Positions 46,488-56,474 of a stretch of DNA of 64,000 bases are shown in pieces. The notes beneath the pieces were generated by a model. The model saw only the letters and a list, made by a program, of their open reading frames with translations. It did not search any database and was not told the DNA's origin. Within the stretch, counting starts at the first letter, position 1. Each line of letters starts with the position of its first letter. The translations under genes and the position numbers were made by a program. This stretch comes from Mycolicibacter algericus DSM 45454 (GTDB taxonomy: Bacteria > Actinomycetota > Actinomycetes > Mycobacteriales > Mycobacteriaceae), in assembly GCF_002086455.1 (NCBI RefSeq), contig NZ_MVHC01000011.1, positions 1 through 64,000 of the forward strand, in the 5' to 3' direction.

Positions 46488-48347
46488 ATGCGCACCGCGC
46501 TCACGACCGTCGGCCAGATGATCCTGGCGGGCCTCATCGCCGTCGTCGTCGCGGTCATCGCCCTGGTGGCGATCGCCCGGGTCGAGTGGCCGGCGTACCC
46601 ATCGTCGAACCAGCTGCACGCGCTGACCACCGTCGGGCAGGTCGGTTGCCTGGCCGGGTTGGCCGGCGCCGGCCTGCTGTGGCGGCGCGGCCGGCGGGTC
46701 CTGGCGTGGCTGGCGGCGGTGGTGTTCACCAGCGCCTTCTCGGTGGTGACGCTGGCGATGCCGCTGGGCGCCACCAAGCTGTATCTGTTCGGGATCTCGG
46801 TGGACCAGCAGTTCCGCACCGAATACCTGACCCGCTTCACCGACAGTCCGGCGCTTGCCGACATGACCTACCAGGGCCTGCCGTCGTTCTATCCGCCGGG
46901 CTGGTTCTGGCTGGGCGGCCGGGCCGCGGCGCTGGCCGGCACCCCGGGCTGGGAGATGTACAAGCCGTGGGCGATCACCTCGATGGCCGTGGCGGTCGCG
47001 GTCGCGCTGGTGCTGTGGAACAAGCTGATCCGCTTCGAGTACGCGCTGATCGCCACCATCGCCGGCGCCGCGGTCACGCTGGCCTATAGCTCCCCGGAGC
47101 CCTACGCGGCGATGATCACCGTGTTGCTGCCGCCGGTGCTGATCCTGGCCTGGTCGGGCCTGGGGGCAACCGGGCGAGGCTGGGGCGCGGTCGCCGGCAC
47201 CGGGATCTTCCTGGGCTTCGCCGCCACGTTCTACACCCTGCTGGTGGCCTACAGCGCGTTCACCGTGGTGCTGATGGCGCTGCTGCTGGCCGCATCACGT
47301 CTCCGCGACGGCCTCAAAGCGGCACTGAGCCCGCTGGTCCGGCTGCTGGTGATCGGTGTGATCGCGCTGGCGATCGCGGCGATCACCTGGACGCCGTATC
47401 TGCTGCGCGCCGCCGGCAACCCGACCAGCGACACCGGCAGCGCCCGGCACTACCTGCCCGGCGACGGCGCCGAGCTGAGCTTCCCGATGCTGCAGTTCAC
47501 CCTGCTCGGCGCGCTGTGCTTGCTGGGCACCGGATGGCTGGTGGTCAAAGCCCGCAGCTCCACCCGGGCGGGGGCGCTGGCGATCGGCGTCGTCGGCGTC
47601 TACGCCTGGTCGCTGCTGTCGATGTTGTCGACGCTGGCCCGCACCACACTGCTGAGCTTCCGGCTGCAGCCGACGCTGACGGTGCTGCTGGCCACCGCCG
47701 GAGTCTTCGGCTTCGTCGAGGGCGCCCGGGCATTGGGCGAGGCCGCGACCGGCTGGCACCGGGTGGTTCATCCGGTGGCCACGGCCGTCGGGCTGGCCGG
47801 GGCGCTGGCGTTCACCCAGGACATCCCCGAGGTACTGCGCCCCGACATCACCGTGGCCTACACCGACACCGACGGTCACGGCCAGCGCGGCGACCGGCGC
47901 CCGCCCGGCGCGGCGAAGTACTACGAAGCGGTTGACGCCGCCATCACCAAGGCCACCGGCAAGGCGCGCGACGAGATCGTGGTGCTCACCGCCGACTACA
48001 GCTTCCTGTCCTACTACCCCTACTGGGGATTCCAGGGCCTGACGAGCCACTACGCCAACCCGCTGGCGCAGTTCTCCGCGCGCGCCGCCGCGATCGAGGC
48101 GTGGTCGAAACTGGAGACCTCGGCGCAGTTCACCCGCGCCCTCGACGACCTGCCGTGGCCGGCGCCGACGGTGTTTCTGCTGCGGCCCGGTGCCGGGGAC
48201 ACCTACACGTTGCGGCTGGCCAAGGACGTCTATCCCAACCACCCCAACGTGAAGCGCTACACCGTGGAACTGGATGCGGCGCTGTTCGACGGCCCGGCAT
48301 TCAGCGTGGAGAAGATCGGCCCGTTCGTGCTGGCGGTGCGGCGGTGA
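46488..48347 (+). CDS. aftA: Galactan 5-O-arabinofuranosyltransferase AftA
   Basis: A 619-residue GT-C membrane enzyme (Rv3792, 643) that adds the first arabinofuranose residues to galactan from decaprenyl-phosphoryl-arabinose. Multiple transmembrane helices run from residue ~10 to ~450. The first large periplasmic loop contains the acidic motif region [16 protein letters not shown] and [15 protein letters not shown], both typical of AftA. A soluble C-terminal domain follows ([19 protein letters not shown] … [27 protein letters not shown]). The start is ATG 46488, without a strong ribosome site. The 3' end overlaps the convergent hydrolase gene by 47 bp. In M. tuberculosis aftA is followed directly by embC. 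Confidence 0.95.
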   Translation: MRTALTTVGQMILAGLIAVVVAVIALVAIARVEWPAYPSSNQLHALTTVGQVGCLAGLAGAGLLWRRGRRVLAWLAAVVFTSAFSVVTLAMPLGATKLYLFGISVDQQFRTEYLTRFTDSPALADMTYQGLPSFYPPGWFWLGGRAAALAGTPGWEMYKPWAITSMAVAVAVALVLWNKLIRFEYALIATIAGAAVTLAYSSPEPYAAMITVLLPPVLILAWSGLGATGRGWGAVAGTGIFLGFAATFYTLLVAYSAFTVVLMALLLAASRLRDGLKAALSPLVRLLVIGVIALAIAAITWTPYLLRAAGNPTSDTGSARHYLPGDGAELSFPMLQFTLLGALCLLGTGWLVVKARSSTRAGALAIGVVGVYAWSLLSMLSTLARTTLLSFRLQPTLTVLLATAGVFGFVEGARALGEAATGWHRVVHPVATAVGLAGALAFTQDIPEVLRPDITVAYTDTDGHGQRGDRRPPGAAKYYEAVDAAITKATGKARDEIVVLTADYSFLSYYPYWGFQGLTSHYANPLAQFSARAAAIEAWSKLETSAQFTRALDDLPWPAPTVFLLRPGAGDTYTLRLAKDVYPNHPNVKRYTVELDAALFDGPAFSVEKIGPFVLAVRR

Positions 48348-48996
48348 TGCGCTCGGCCACCTCGGCGGCGACCGCCAACGTGCGGCGGTCGGTGGCGGCC
48401 GCATAACGGTCGGCCTCGGGGTCATAACTGGCCCCGGCGATCGACCCGTGATCAGCGGACAACTCGTCCAACTCCACCGGCCACCGGTGGTGCGCCAGGG
48501 CAGCGGCGAACTCGCGGCTCGCCGTCACCGGAACAACGTCGTCCGCTGTGCCGTGCAGCAACGTGATCGGGCAGCGCCGCCCGCCCGGCAGCGCGGCAAC
48601 CGGGTGCTGGCCGCTGATCGGGTCGGGAACCAGGAACGCGCCGGCCAGGCAGACCACGTGGGAGAAGCCGGCGCCGTACCGGCCGGCGTGAAGCGCCAGC
48701 CCGGCCGCCGCGAGGCCGCCCATCGACCACCCAACCAGGATCAGGCCGTCGGCGTCGTCGGCCCGTTCCCGCGCGAACCCCACCGATGCCAGCAGATCTG
48801 TGCGCCCGCCGTCGTCGTGGTGGGAATTCCAGTCGGGCACCACCACGTGCACGCCGTGGGCGGCCACCCGTTCGGCGAGCGGCCGGAGCGCCGTGCGGGC
48901 GTCGGGCTGCTTGCCGTGCCACAGCAGCGCGGTTCGCCGCGAGCGCTCACCGAACAAATCGGCCAGCCGGCCGGGGCGGTACTCGACAGTCTCCAT
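48301..48996 (-). CDS. Alpha/beta-hydrolase family protein (dienelactone-hydrolase-like)
   Basis: A 231-residue alpha/beta hydrolase. The nucleophile elbow is [16 protein letters not shown] (GxSxG) near residue 90. The acid is probably in [12 protein letters not shown], and the His in [12 protein letters not shown] completes the triad. The N-terminus [16 protein letters not shown] leads to [13 protein letters not shown], the oxyanion strand. Substrate is unknown. It lies antisense between aftA (tail-to-tail, 47-bp overlap) and embC (head-to-head, 66 bp), a position empty in M. tuberculosis. ATG 48996 is the likely start. The much longer frame to 52317 is an antisense shadow of embC. Confidence 0.85.
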   Translation of the reverse strand: METVEYRPGRLADLFGERSRRTALLWHGKQPDARTALRPLAERVAAHGVHVVVPDWNSHHDDGGRTDLLASVGFARERADDADGLILVGWSMGGLAAAGLALHAGRYGAGFSHVVCLAGAFLVPDPISGQHPVAALPGGRRCPITLLHGTADDVVPVTASREFAAALAHHRWPVELDELSADHGSIAGASYDPEADRYAAATDRRTLAVAAEVAERITAAPPARTGRSSPR

Positions 48997-49048
48997 AGTC
49001 CAAGTCTGCCCGGCCAGACACACCCCGCGGGGCCGCAAAGCACCCCGA

Positions 49049-49054
49049 TAGCAT
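49049..49054 (+). promoter_or_regulatory. -10 box of embC
   Basis: TAGCAT, 8 nt before GTG 49063. It gives embC its own near-leaderless promoter, needed because the upstream gene is on the other strand. Confidence 0.45.
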
Positions 49055-49062
49055 CTAGGTCC

Positions 49063-52000
49063 GTGACCGATACGCGCGCCGACTTCCGGATCGCTCGGGC
49101 CGTCGCCGTCGTCGCCGGCGTACTGGGCACCCTGCTGGCGATTCTCACCCCGCTGTTGCCGGTCAAGCAGACCACCGCGGAACTCAACTGGCCGCAGAAC
49201 GGCGCGTGGGCCAGCGTGCAAGCCCCACTGATCAGCTACGTGGCCACCGACCTGGACATCACCGTGCCGTGCCAGGCCGCCGCGGGCCTGACCAAGACCA
49301 ACACCGTGCTGCTGTCCACGGTGCCCAAGCAGGCGCCCAAGGCCGTCGACCGCGGGCTGCTCATCGAACGCGTCAACGACGACCTGGTTCTGGTGGTGCG
49401 CAACGTGCCGGTGGTGGTGGCGCCGCTGTCGCAGGTGCTCGGCCCCGACTGCCAGCAGCTGACGTTCACCGCGCACGCCGACCGCGTCACCGCCGAGTTC
49501 GTCGGCCTCAAGCACGGCCCCAACGCCGAGCACCCCGGCTCGCCGCTGACCGGAACCCGCAGCGGCTATGACTTCCGGCCGCAGATCGTCGGCGTCTACA
49601 CCGATCTGTCCGGGCCGGCGCCGGCCGGACTGGACTTCACCGCCACCGTCGACACCCGCTTCTCCAGCGCACCGACCCCGCTGAAGCTGGCCGCGATGCT
49701 CCTCGGGGTGGCGCTGACGGTCATCGCGCTGATCGCCCTGCACGTGCTGGACACCGCCGACGGCACCCGGCACCGCCGGTTCCTGCCGGCCCGCTGGTGG
49801 TCGATGTCGCCGCTGGACACACTCGTCACCCTCGTATTGGTGTGGTGGCACTTCGTCGGGGCCAACACCAGCGACGACGGCTACATCCTGACCATGGCGC
49901 GCATCTCCGAGCACGCCGGCTATATGGCCAACTTCTACCGCTGGTTCGGCACCCCGGAGGCGCCATTCGGCTGGTACTACGACCTGCTGGCGGTGTGGTC
50001 GCAAGTGTCGACCACCAGCATCTGGATGCGGCTGCCCACGCTGGGCATGGCACTGGCGTGCTGGTGGCTGATCAGCCGTGAGGTGCTGCCCCGGCTGGGC
50101 CACGCCGTCAAACACAGCACGGCGGCGGCCTGGACCGCGGCCGGCATGTTCCTGGCGTTCTGGTTGCCGCTCAACAACGGGCTGCGCCCGGAGCCGATCA
50201 TCGCGCTGGGCATCCTGGCGACCTGGTGCTCGGTGGAACGAGCGGTGGCCACCAGCCGGCTGCTGCCACTGGCGGTCGCCTGCATCATCGGCGCGCTGAC
50301 GCTGTTCTCCGGGCCGACCGGGATCGCCTCCATCGGCGCGCTGTTGGTGGCGATCGGGCCGCTGCGCACCATCTTGCACCGGCGCTCGGCACAGTTCGGG
50401 CTGGCGCCGCTGCTGGCACCCATCGCCGCCGCGATCAGCATCACCGCGATCGTGATCTTCCGCGACCAGACGCTGGCCGGCGAGATCGAGGCCAGCACGC
50501 TGAAGTCCGCAGTCGGGCCCAGCCTGGCCTGGTTCGAGGAGCACGTCCGCTACGAGCGGTTGTTCCTGGCCACCCCGGACGGCTCGGTGGCCCGGCGGTT
50601 CCCGGTGCTGGCGCTCGGTGTCGCGCTGGCGGTGAGCGTGGCGATGGCGTTGCGCAAGGGCCGGATTCCCGGCACCGCGGCCGGGCCGAGCCGGCGCATC
50701 ATCGGGATCACCATCATCTCGTTCATCGCGATGATGTTCACCCCCACCAAGTGGACGCATCACTTCGGGGTATTCGCCGGGCTGGCAGGTTCGCTGGGCG
50801 CGCTGGCCGCCGTCGCGGTGGGCGCCGCGGCGATGCATTCCCGGCGCAACCGGACGCTGTTCACCGCGCTGGTGCTGTTCATCACCGCACTGTCGTTCGC
50901 CAGCGTCAACGGCTGGTGGTACGTCTCCAACTTCGGGGTGCCGTGGTCCAACGCATTCCCCAAGTGGCATCTGGCGTTCGCCACCATGGGGGTGGGGCTG
51001 ACGGTGCTCGCGCTGCTGGTCGCGGCGTGGTTCCACTTCGTCAACGACGAGGACCGACCGCCGCGCTGGGCGGCGCTCTCCGGTTACCCGCTGGCCATCG
51101 CCTCCTGGGCGCTGATTGTCTTCCAGGTGGTGTCGCTGACGGTGTCGATGCTCGGCCAGTACCCGGCGTGGACGGTGGGCCGGTCGAACCTGGCCGCCAT
51201 TCCCGTGCTGGGCTCCGGCAAGACGTGCGGGCTGGCCGATGACGTACTGGTGGAACAGGACCCCAACGCCGGGATGCTCGAGCCGGTCGACACGCCCGTC
51301 GCCGACGCACTCGGCGCGACGTTCTCGGCCGGGTTCGCGCCCAACGGGATTCCCGCCGACGTCTCCGCCGACCAGGTGATCGGCCCGCCCGGGCTGGGCC
51401 GGCTGGCCGACGACGACGCGCAGACCGGCGCCGAGACCAGCGGCGAAGCGGGCACCGAAGGTGGCACCACCGCCCGCGAGGGCATCAACGGCTCGCGGGC
51501 CCGGCTGCCCTACAAGCTGGACCCGGCCCGGGTGCCGGTGCTGGGCAGCTGGCGTCCCGGGGTGCAGGTGCCCGCGCAACTGCGCTCGGCGTGGTACCGG
51601 CTGCCCGCCGACCGGGCGAACGCCGGGCCGCTGCTGGTGGTGGCGGCCGCCGGCCGGTTCGACCGGGGTGAGGTGACCGCGCAGTGGGCCACCGACGCCG
51701 GTGCCGCCAACGACAAGCCGGGCGGCACCATCGACTTCGGTGACATCGGGGCGGTGCCAGCGTGGCGCAACCTGCGCACGCCGATGTCGGCGATCCCGGC
51801 CGAGGCCACCCGGATCCGGTTGGTGGTCCGCGACGACGACCTGGCGCCGCAGCACTGGATCGCGGTGACGCCGCCGCGCGTTCCGCAGCTGCGCAGCCTG
51901 CAGGAGGTGGTCGGGTCGTCCGATCCGGTGCTGCTGGACTGGCTGGTGGGCCTGGCGTTCCCGTGCCAGCGGCCGTTCGGCCACCAGAATGGGGTGACCG

Positions 52001-52269
52001 AGGTACCCAAGTGGCGGATCCTGCCGGACCGCTTCGGCGCCGAGGCGAACTCGCCGGTGATGGACAACAACGGCGGTGGCCCGCTGGGCATCACCGAGCT
52101 GCTGGTGCGCGCGACCACGGTGCCCAGCTATCTGAACCACGACTGGTTCCGGGACTGGGGTGCGCTGCAGCAGTTGACGCCGTACTACCCTGCGGCGACA
52201 CCGGCTGAGCTGGAGCTGGGCACGGCGGTCCGGTCCGGGTTGTGGAGCCCGGCGCCGCTGCGGCACTGA
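49063..52269 (+). CDS. embC: Arabinosyltransferase EmbC
   Basis: A 1,068-residue GT-C arabinosyltransferase (Rv3793, 1,094) that elongates the arabinan of lipoarabinomannan and is a target of ethambutol. It has an N-terminal helix followed by a periplasmic jelly-roll-like domain (TTAELNWPQNG … LSGPAPAGLDF). The catalytic loop is NTSDDGYILTMARISEH with the Asp pair at residues 271–272. Ten or more membrane segments follow. The large C-terminal periplasmic domain contains carbohydrate-binding regions (INGSRARLPYKLDPARVPVL … WSPAPLRH). GTG start at 49063. The order embC–toxin/antitoxin–embA–embB allows the assignment together with sequence. Confidence 0.95.
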   Translation: MTDTRADFRIARAVAVVAGVLGTLLAILTPLLPVKQTTAELNWPQNGAWASVQAPLISYVATDLDITVPCQAAAGLTKTNTVLLSTVPKQAPKAVDRGLLIERVNDDLVLVVRNVPVVVAPLSQVLGPDCQQLTFTAHADRVTAEFVGLKHGPNAEHPGSPLTGTRSGYDFRPQIVGVYTDLSGPAPAGLDFTATVDTRFSSAPTPLKLAAMLLGVALTVIALIALHVLDTADGTRHRRFLPARWWSMSPLDTLVTLVLVWWHFVGANTSDDGYILTMARISEHAGYMANFYRWFGTPEAPFGWYYDLLAVWSQVSTTSIWMRLPTLGMALACWWLISREVLPRLGHAVKHSTAAAWTAAGMFLAFWLPLNNGLRPEPIIALGILATWCSVERAVATSRLLPLAVACIIGALTLFSGPTGIASIGALLVAIGPLRTILHRRSAQFGLAPLLAPIAAAISITAIVIFRDQTLAGEIEASTLKSAVGPSLAWFEEHVRYERLFLATPDGSVARRFPVLALGVALAVSVAMALRKGRIPGTAAGPSRRIIGITIISFIAMMFTPTKWTHHFGVFAGLAGSLGALAAVAVGAAAMHSRRNRTLFTALVLFITALSFASVNGWWYVSNFGVPWSNAFPKWHLAFATMGVGLTVLALLVAAWFHFVNDEDRPPRWAALSGYPLAIASWALIVFQVVSLTVSMLGQYPAWTVGRSNLAAIPVLGSGKTCGLADDVLVEQDPNAGMLEPVDTPVADALGATFSAGFAPNGIPADVSADQVIGPPGLGRLADDDAQTGAETSGEAGTEGGTTAREGINGSRARLPYKLDPARVPVLGSWRPGVQVPAQLRSAWYRLPADRANAGPLLVVAAAGRFDRGEVTAQWATDAGAANDKPGGTIDFGDIGAVPAWRNLRTPMSAIPAEATRIRLVVRDDDLAPQHWIAVTPPRVPQLRSLQEVVGSSDPVLLDWLVGLAFPCQRPFGHQNGVTEVPKWRILPDRFGAEANSPVMDNNGGGPLGITELLVRATTVPSYLNHDWFRDWGALQQLTPYYPAATPAELELGTAVRSGLWSPAPLRH

Positions 52270-52320
52270 GTTTCCTGGCGGTTTCTGGGTTTCTCCGCGC
52301 GGCACCTCGGCCCACAATGT

Positions 52321-52350
52321 GCTACATATGAGCTACAACGGTGCTACCCT
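52321..52350 (+). promoter_or_regulatory. Promoter/operator of the toxin–antitoxin pair between embC and embA
   Basis: GCTAC occurs three times at exactly 11-bp steps (52321, 52332, 52343), that is, on one face of the helix. The third overlaps TACCCT (52345–52350), a -10 box 6 nt before ATG 52357. This suggests a leaderless, autoregulated module. Confidence 0.5.
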
Positions 52351-52356
52351 GTCGTC

Positions 52357-52665
52357 ATGGAAGTGGAGTCGGTGGGGATTCGTGAACTTCGACAGAACGC
52401 CTCGCGGGTCATCGACGCGGCGGCGAAGGGAACGACATTCCAGGTCACCAACCACGGCGCGGCCACTGGTGTGGTGATCGTCAAGGAGCAGGACCCGTCG
52501 CCCGAGCAACCCTCCCGCGCCGCCCCCGAACGTACCGGCGCCAGTCCCGAACAGATCATGGCCTCGGGGTTGTATGACAGTCCCAGGCCAGACCATTACG
52601 AAGCCGAGATGTTGCGACTCGTCGAAAGCGGCCGGGATCAATCCGGTCGAGTCGGCGGCCCGTGA
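52357..52665 (+). CDS. Phd/YefM-type antitoxin
   Basis: A 102-residue antitoxin. The N-terminus MEVESVGIRELRQNASRVIDAAAKG and FQVTNHGAATGVVIVKE is the Phd/YefM DNA-binding fold. The C-terminal half (SPEQIMASGLYDSPRPDHYEAEMLRLVESGR) is the disordered toxin-neutralising arm. It overlaps the PIN toxin start by 4 bp (GTGA). Antitoxins of this fold are often paired with VapC-type toxins in mycobacteria. The module is oriented with the emb genes and sits between embC (87 bp) and embA. Confidence 0.9.
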   Translation: MEVESVGIRELRQNASRVIDAAAKGTTFQVTNHGAATGVVIVKEQDPSPEQPSRAAPERTGASPEQIMASGLYDSPRPDHYEAEMLRLVESGRDQSGRVGGP

Positions 52666-53057
52666 AGATCCACCTCGACACGAATCTGTTGATTCAACGC
52701 CCGCATTGGGAGCGCCTTCCGCCCGGGACCCACCAACTATTGGTGTCGGCAATTGCCTTCGCCGAATTCAGTGAGGGTACGACCCACCCGGATCCGCAGA
52801 TCGCCGCGCGGGCACGGGTGGACCTCACCCGGTTACGCCACGCCTACGGGGAGGGCGTTGGGTTCACCCAGCGTGAAGCGGACGTGTACCGCGAACTGTG
52901 TGCGATCATCGCTGCCTCCGGGCGAACGACCGGCAGAAGGCGCCGGGTCGATGTGATGATCGCGGCCGTCGCCGTCGCCGACAACGCCGCACTGGCAACC
53001 CGCAACCCCGCCGACTTCGCCGGCTTGGACGCGGTGCTGCAGGTGATCGAGCTTTGA
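52662..53057 (+). CDS. vapC: PIN-domain ribonuclease toxin (VapC-like)
   Basis: A 131-residue PIN-domain RNase. MKIHLDTNLLIQRP holds the first catalytic Asp, AIAFAEFSEG the Glu, and RRVDVMIAAVAVADNAALATRNPADF the C-terminal acidic residues. GTG start coupled to the antitoxin. RNA target unknown. It ends 138 bp before embA, and the embA -10 lies in that spacer. Confidence 0.9.
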   Translation: MKIHLDTNLLIQRPHWERLPPGTHQLLVSAIAFAEFSEGTTHPDPQIAARARVDLTRLRHAYGEGVGFTQREADVYRELCAIIAASGRTTGRRRRVDVMIAAVAVADNAALATRNPADFAGLDAVLQVIEL

Positions 53058-53181
53058 TCCGACCTGCCTGCCGTCGCGGCTCCGGACCATATGGACAGTT
53101 ATCTCCCGGCCGCGCGGCGGTGAGGTGCTTCCGCGCCCGACGGGCGGGACGGGGGTCCCCGGCTTCGGGACCCCGGTCGCA

Positions 53182-53187
53182 TAACAT
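53182..53187 (+). promoter_or_regulatory. -10 box of embA
   Basis: TAACAT ends 8 nt before GTG 53196 (positions -14 to -9). In M. tuberculosis, ethambutol-resistance mutations at about -12 and -16 before embA act on this kind of promoter. Here it would also free embAB from the inserted toxin–antitoxin module. Confidence 0.5.
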
Positions 53188-53195
53188 CGAGGCTC

Positions 53196-56100
53196 GTGTC
53201 CTCCCCCTCCGCGCAGCCTAAGGACCAGCCCCGCTATCGACTCGCCCGGCTGATCGCGGTGGTCGCCGGCATCGCCGGCGTGTTGCTGTGCGGCATCACG
53301 CCGCTGCTCCCGGCCCGGCAGACCACCGCCACCATCGCCTGGCCGCAGGGCGTCGACGCGCAAGGCCACGTCACCGACGTCACCGCCCCGCTGGTCTCCG
53401 GAGCACCACGCGGCCTGGACATCACCATTCCCTGCTCGGCCATCGCCACGTTGCCGGCCAAGGGTGGCCTGGTGCTGTCCACCGTGCCGGCCGGCGGCGT
53501 CGACGCCACCGCGCACGGCCTGTTCGTGCGGGCCAACAAGACCACCGTGTTCGCCGCCTACCGCGATCATGTGGCCGCGGCCGCCCCCCGCGACAAGATC
53601 GCCGACTGCAGCCAACTGCGCCTGTGGGCCAACCCCGGTGACGTCGGCGCCGAATTCGTCGGCATACCGGGAGCGTCCGGCAGCCTGCCGCCGGAGAACA
53701 AGCCGCAGATCGGCGGCATCTTCACCGAGCTCAAGATCGGCCCGGAGCCGGGCTTGAGCGCGCACATCGCCGTCGACACCCGCTTCATCACCAACCCGAC
53801 GACGCTCAAGGCCGCCGTGATGGCCCTGGGTGTGCTGGCGGTGCTGGCGTCGATCATCGCGCTGGCGGTCTTGGACCGCCGCCACACCCACCGCACCCCG
53901 CGCAGCTGGCGGCACTGGTTCAAGGCCAACCCGATAACCTGGCTGGCCGATATCGGCGTGCTGGGCACCCTGGCGCTGTGGCACGTCATCGGCGCCATCT
54001 CCAGCGACGACGGCTACAACCTCACGATGGCCCGCAACGTCGCGCACGCCGGGTACGTCGCCAACTACTACCGGTTCTTCGGCGCCAGCGAGGCCCCCTT
54101 CGACTGGTATCCGGCACTGCTGGGCCAACTGAGCAGCCTCAGCACCGCCGGAGTGTGGATGCGGCTGCCCGCCACGCTGGCCGGCATGGCCTGCTGGCTG
54201 ATCATCAGCCGCCGGATTCTGCCGCGGCTGGGCCGGCTGTCCGGCAACCGAATCGCGGTGTTCACCGCCGCGATGATGTTCGCCGCGGCCTGGCTGCCGT
54301 TCAACAACGGCCTGCGCCCCGAACCGCTGATCGCGCTGGGCACCCTGGTGGTCTGGGTGCTGGTGGAGCACACCATCGCCACCCGCCGGCTGGTGCCGAC
54401 CGCATGCGCGATCCTGGTGGCCGTCCTCACCGTCACGCTGGCCCCGCACGGGCTGATCGCGCTGGCTCCGCTGCTGACCGGATCGCGGGCCATCGAAGCG
54501 GTGATCCGCAAGCGCCGGACTCTCGACGGACTTGTCGCACCGCTGGCGGTGCTGACCGCGGCGGCATCAACCATCGCCGTGGTGGTGTGCCGGTCGCAGA
54601 CGCTGGCCGCGGTCGCCGAGTCCGCCCGCATCAAATACGTGGTCGGGCCGACGATCGCCTGGTATCAGGAGTTCCTGCGCTACTACTTCTTGACCGTCGA
54701 GGAGAACGTCGACGCCTCGATGACCCGCCGGTTCGCCGTGCTGGTGCTGCTGTTCTGCATGTTCGCCATGCTGGTGATCCTGCTGCGGCGCGGCCGGATC
54801 GCCGGGGTGGCCAGCGGGCCCGCCTGGCGGCTGATCGGGACGACGGCGGTGGGCCTGCTGCTGTTGACGTTCACCCCGACCAAGTGGGCGGTGCAGTTCG
54901 GCGGGTTCGCCGGGCTGGCCGGGGCGCTGGCCGCGGTCACCGCCTTCACCTTCGCCCGCGTCGGGCTGCACAGCCGACGCAACATGACGCTGTATGTGAC
55001 CGCGCTGCTGTTCCTGGTCGCCTGGGCGACCTCGGGGGTCAACGGCTGGTTCTACGTCGGCGGCTACGGCGTGCCGTGGTTCGACATCCCGCCGGTGATC
55101 GCCAGCCGCCCGGTGACGTCGATGTTCCTGGCGGCCTCGATCGCCACCGGCCTGCTGGCCGGCTGGCAGCACTTCCGGCTGGACTACGCCGGCCACACCG
55201 AGGTGGCACCCACCCGGCGCAACCGGATCCTGGCGTCGACGCCGCTGCTGGTCGTCTCGAGCCTGATGGTGCTGCTGATGGTCGGCTCGATGGCCAAGGC
55301 CGCCGCGGGCCGCTACCCGGCCTACACCACCGCGCGGGCCAACGCCGACGCTATCCTTTCCGGCCTGTCCTCCTGCGGGATGGCCGATGACGTGCTGGCC
55401 GAACCGGACACTAATGCCGGTCTGCTGCAACCGATCCCAGGGCAAAGCTACGGCGAGCTGGGACCGCTCGGCGGCGACGACCCGTACGGTTTCGACCCCA
55501 ACGCCGTCGACGACGACCTCACCTCGCTGGCGGTGATCGCCAAGCCCGGTGTGCCCAACGCCGACGCCTCCCCCAACAAGCCCAGCGCCAACCAGAGCGA
55601 CGCCGCGGGCACCGCCGGCGGCAAGATTCCCGACGACGCCCCGGACGGGGTGAACGGTTCCCGGGTGGCGCTGCCGTTCGGCCTGGACCCGGCCGTCACA
55701 CCGGTGCTCGGGTCGTACCAGGAGCAGGTGGCCGCACACGCCACGTCGGTCTGGTACCGGCTGCCCGAGCCCGGCCCGCAGCGGGCGCCGATCGTCGTCG
55801 TCAGCGCCGCGGGCGCCATCTGGTCGCACGGCGAAGACGGCAAGCTCGACTACGGCCAGCCGCTGAAACTGGAATGGGGCAGCTCCGCCGAAGACGGCGC
55901 CGTCACGTCATTGGGCGAGGTGGAGCCCATCGACATCGGGCCGCAGAACTCCTGGCGCAACCTGCGTTTCCCGCTGGCGTGGGCGCCGCCGGGCACCGAC
56001 ACCGTGCGGATCGTCGCCAATGACCCGAACCTGTCCACCGAACAGTGGATCGCGTTCACCCCGCCGCGGGTGCCGGTGGTGCAGACCATCGGTGAGCTGA

Positions 56101-56474
56101 TGGGATCACAGACCCCGGTGCTGATGGACATCGCGGTCGCGGCGAACTTCCCGTGCCAACGGCCCTTCGCCGAACACCTGGGCATCGCCGAGCTGCCCGA
56201 GTACCGGATCATGCCGGATCACAAGCAGACCGCGGCGTCGTCGAACCTGTGGCAGTCCGCCGAGGACGGCGGGCCGTTCATGATCACCCAGGCGATGCTG
56301 TGGACCACCACGGTGCCGACCTACCTGCGCGACGACTGGTATCGCGACTGGGGTGCGGTAGAGGCCTACCACCGGCTGATCCCGGCCAAGACCGCGCCCG
56401 ACGCCGTCATCGACCAGGGCACCATGACCGTTACCGGCTGGAGCCGGCCCGGACCGATTCGAGCACTGCCATGA
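53196..56474 (+). CDS. embA: Arabinosyltransferase EmbA
   Basis: A 1,092-residue GT-C arabinosyltransferase (Rv3794, 1,094). It works with EmbB to form the branched 3-arm of the arabinogalactan non-reducing end. The N-terminal helix [20 protein letters not shown] is followed by a periplasmic domain, the catalytic loop [19 protein letters not shown] with Asp 271–272, the [11 protein letters not shown] segment typical of EmbA, and a C-terminal periplasmic carbohydrate-binding domain ([31 protein letters not shown]). GTG start; the stop overlaps embB ATG by 4 bp. Confidence 0.96.
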   Translation: MSSPSAQPKDQPRYRLARLIAVVAGIAGVLLCGITPLLPARQTTATIAWPQGVDAQGHVTDVTAPLVSGAPRGLDITIPCSAIATLPAKGGLVLSTVPAGGVDATAHGLFVRANKTTVFAAYRDHVAAAAPRDKIADCSQLRLWANPGDVGAEFVGIPGASGSLPPENKPQIGGIFTELKIGPEPGLSAHIAVDTRFITNPTTLKAAVMALGVLAVLASIIALAVLDRRHTHRTPRSWRHWFKANPITWLADIGVLGTLALWHVIGAISSDDGYNLTMARNVAHAGYVANYYRFFGASEAPFDWYPALLGQLSSLSTAGVWMRLPATLAGMACWLIISRRILPRLGRLSGNRIAVFTAAMMFAAAWLPFNNGLRPEPLIALGTLVVWVLVEHTIATRRLVPTACAILVAVLTVTLAPHGLIALAPLLTGSRAIEAVIRKRRTLDGLVAPLAVLTAAASTIAVVVCRSQTLAAVAESARIKYVVGPTIAWYQEFLRYYFLTVEENVDASMTRRFAVLVLLFCMFAMLVILLRRGRIAGVASGPAWRLIGTTAVGLLLLTFTPTKWAVQFGGFAGLAGALAAVTAFTFARVGLHSRRNMTLYVTALLFLVAWATSGVNGWFYVGGYGVPWFDIPPVIASRPVTSMFLAASIATGLLAGWQHFRLDYAGHTEVAPTRRNRILASTPLLVVSSLMVLLMVGSMAKAAAGRYPAYTTARANADAILSGLSSCGMADDVLAEPDTNAGLLQPIPGQSYGELGPLGGDDPYGFDPNAVDDDLTSLAVIAKPGVPNADASPNKPSANQSDAAGTAGGKIPDDAPDGVNGSRVALPFGLDPAVTPVLGSYQEQVAAHATSVWYRLPEPGPQRAPIVVVSAAGAIWSHGEDGKLDYGQPLKLEWGSSAEDGAVTSLGEVEPIDIGPQNSWRNLRFPLAWAPPGTDTVRIVANDPNLSTEQWIAFTPPRVPVVQTIGELMGSQTPVLMDIAVAANFPCQRPFAEHLGIAELPEYRIMPDHKQTAASSNLWQSAEDGGPFMITQAMLWTTTVPTYLRDDWYRDWGAVEAYHRLIPAKTAPDAVIDQGTMTVTGWSRPGPIRALP

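Noticed and set aside
49000..52317. Minus-strand frame of 1,338 codons opposite embC
   Set aside because: Only its last 231 codons (48996–48301) form a recognisable protein (alpha/beta hydrolase). The rest is Arg/Gln/His-rich shadow sequence of embC.
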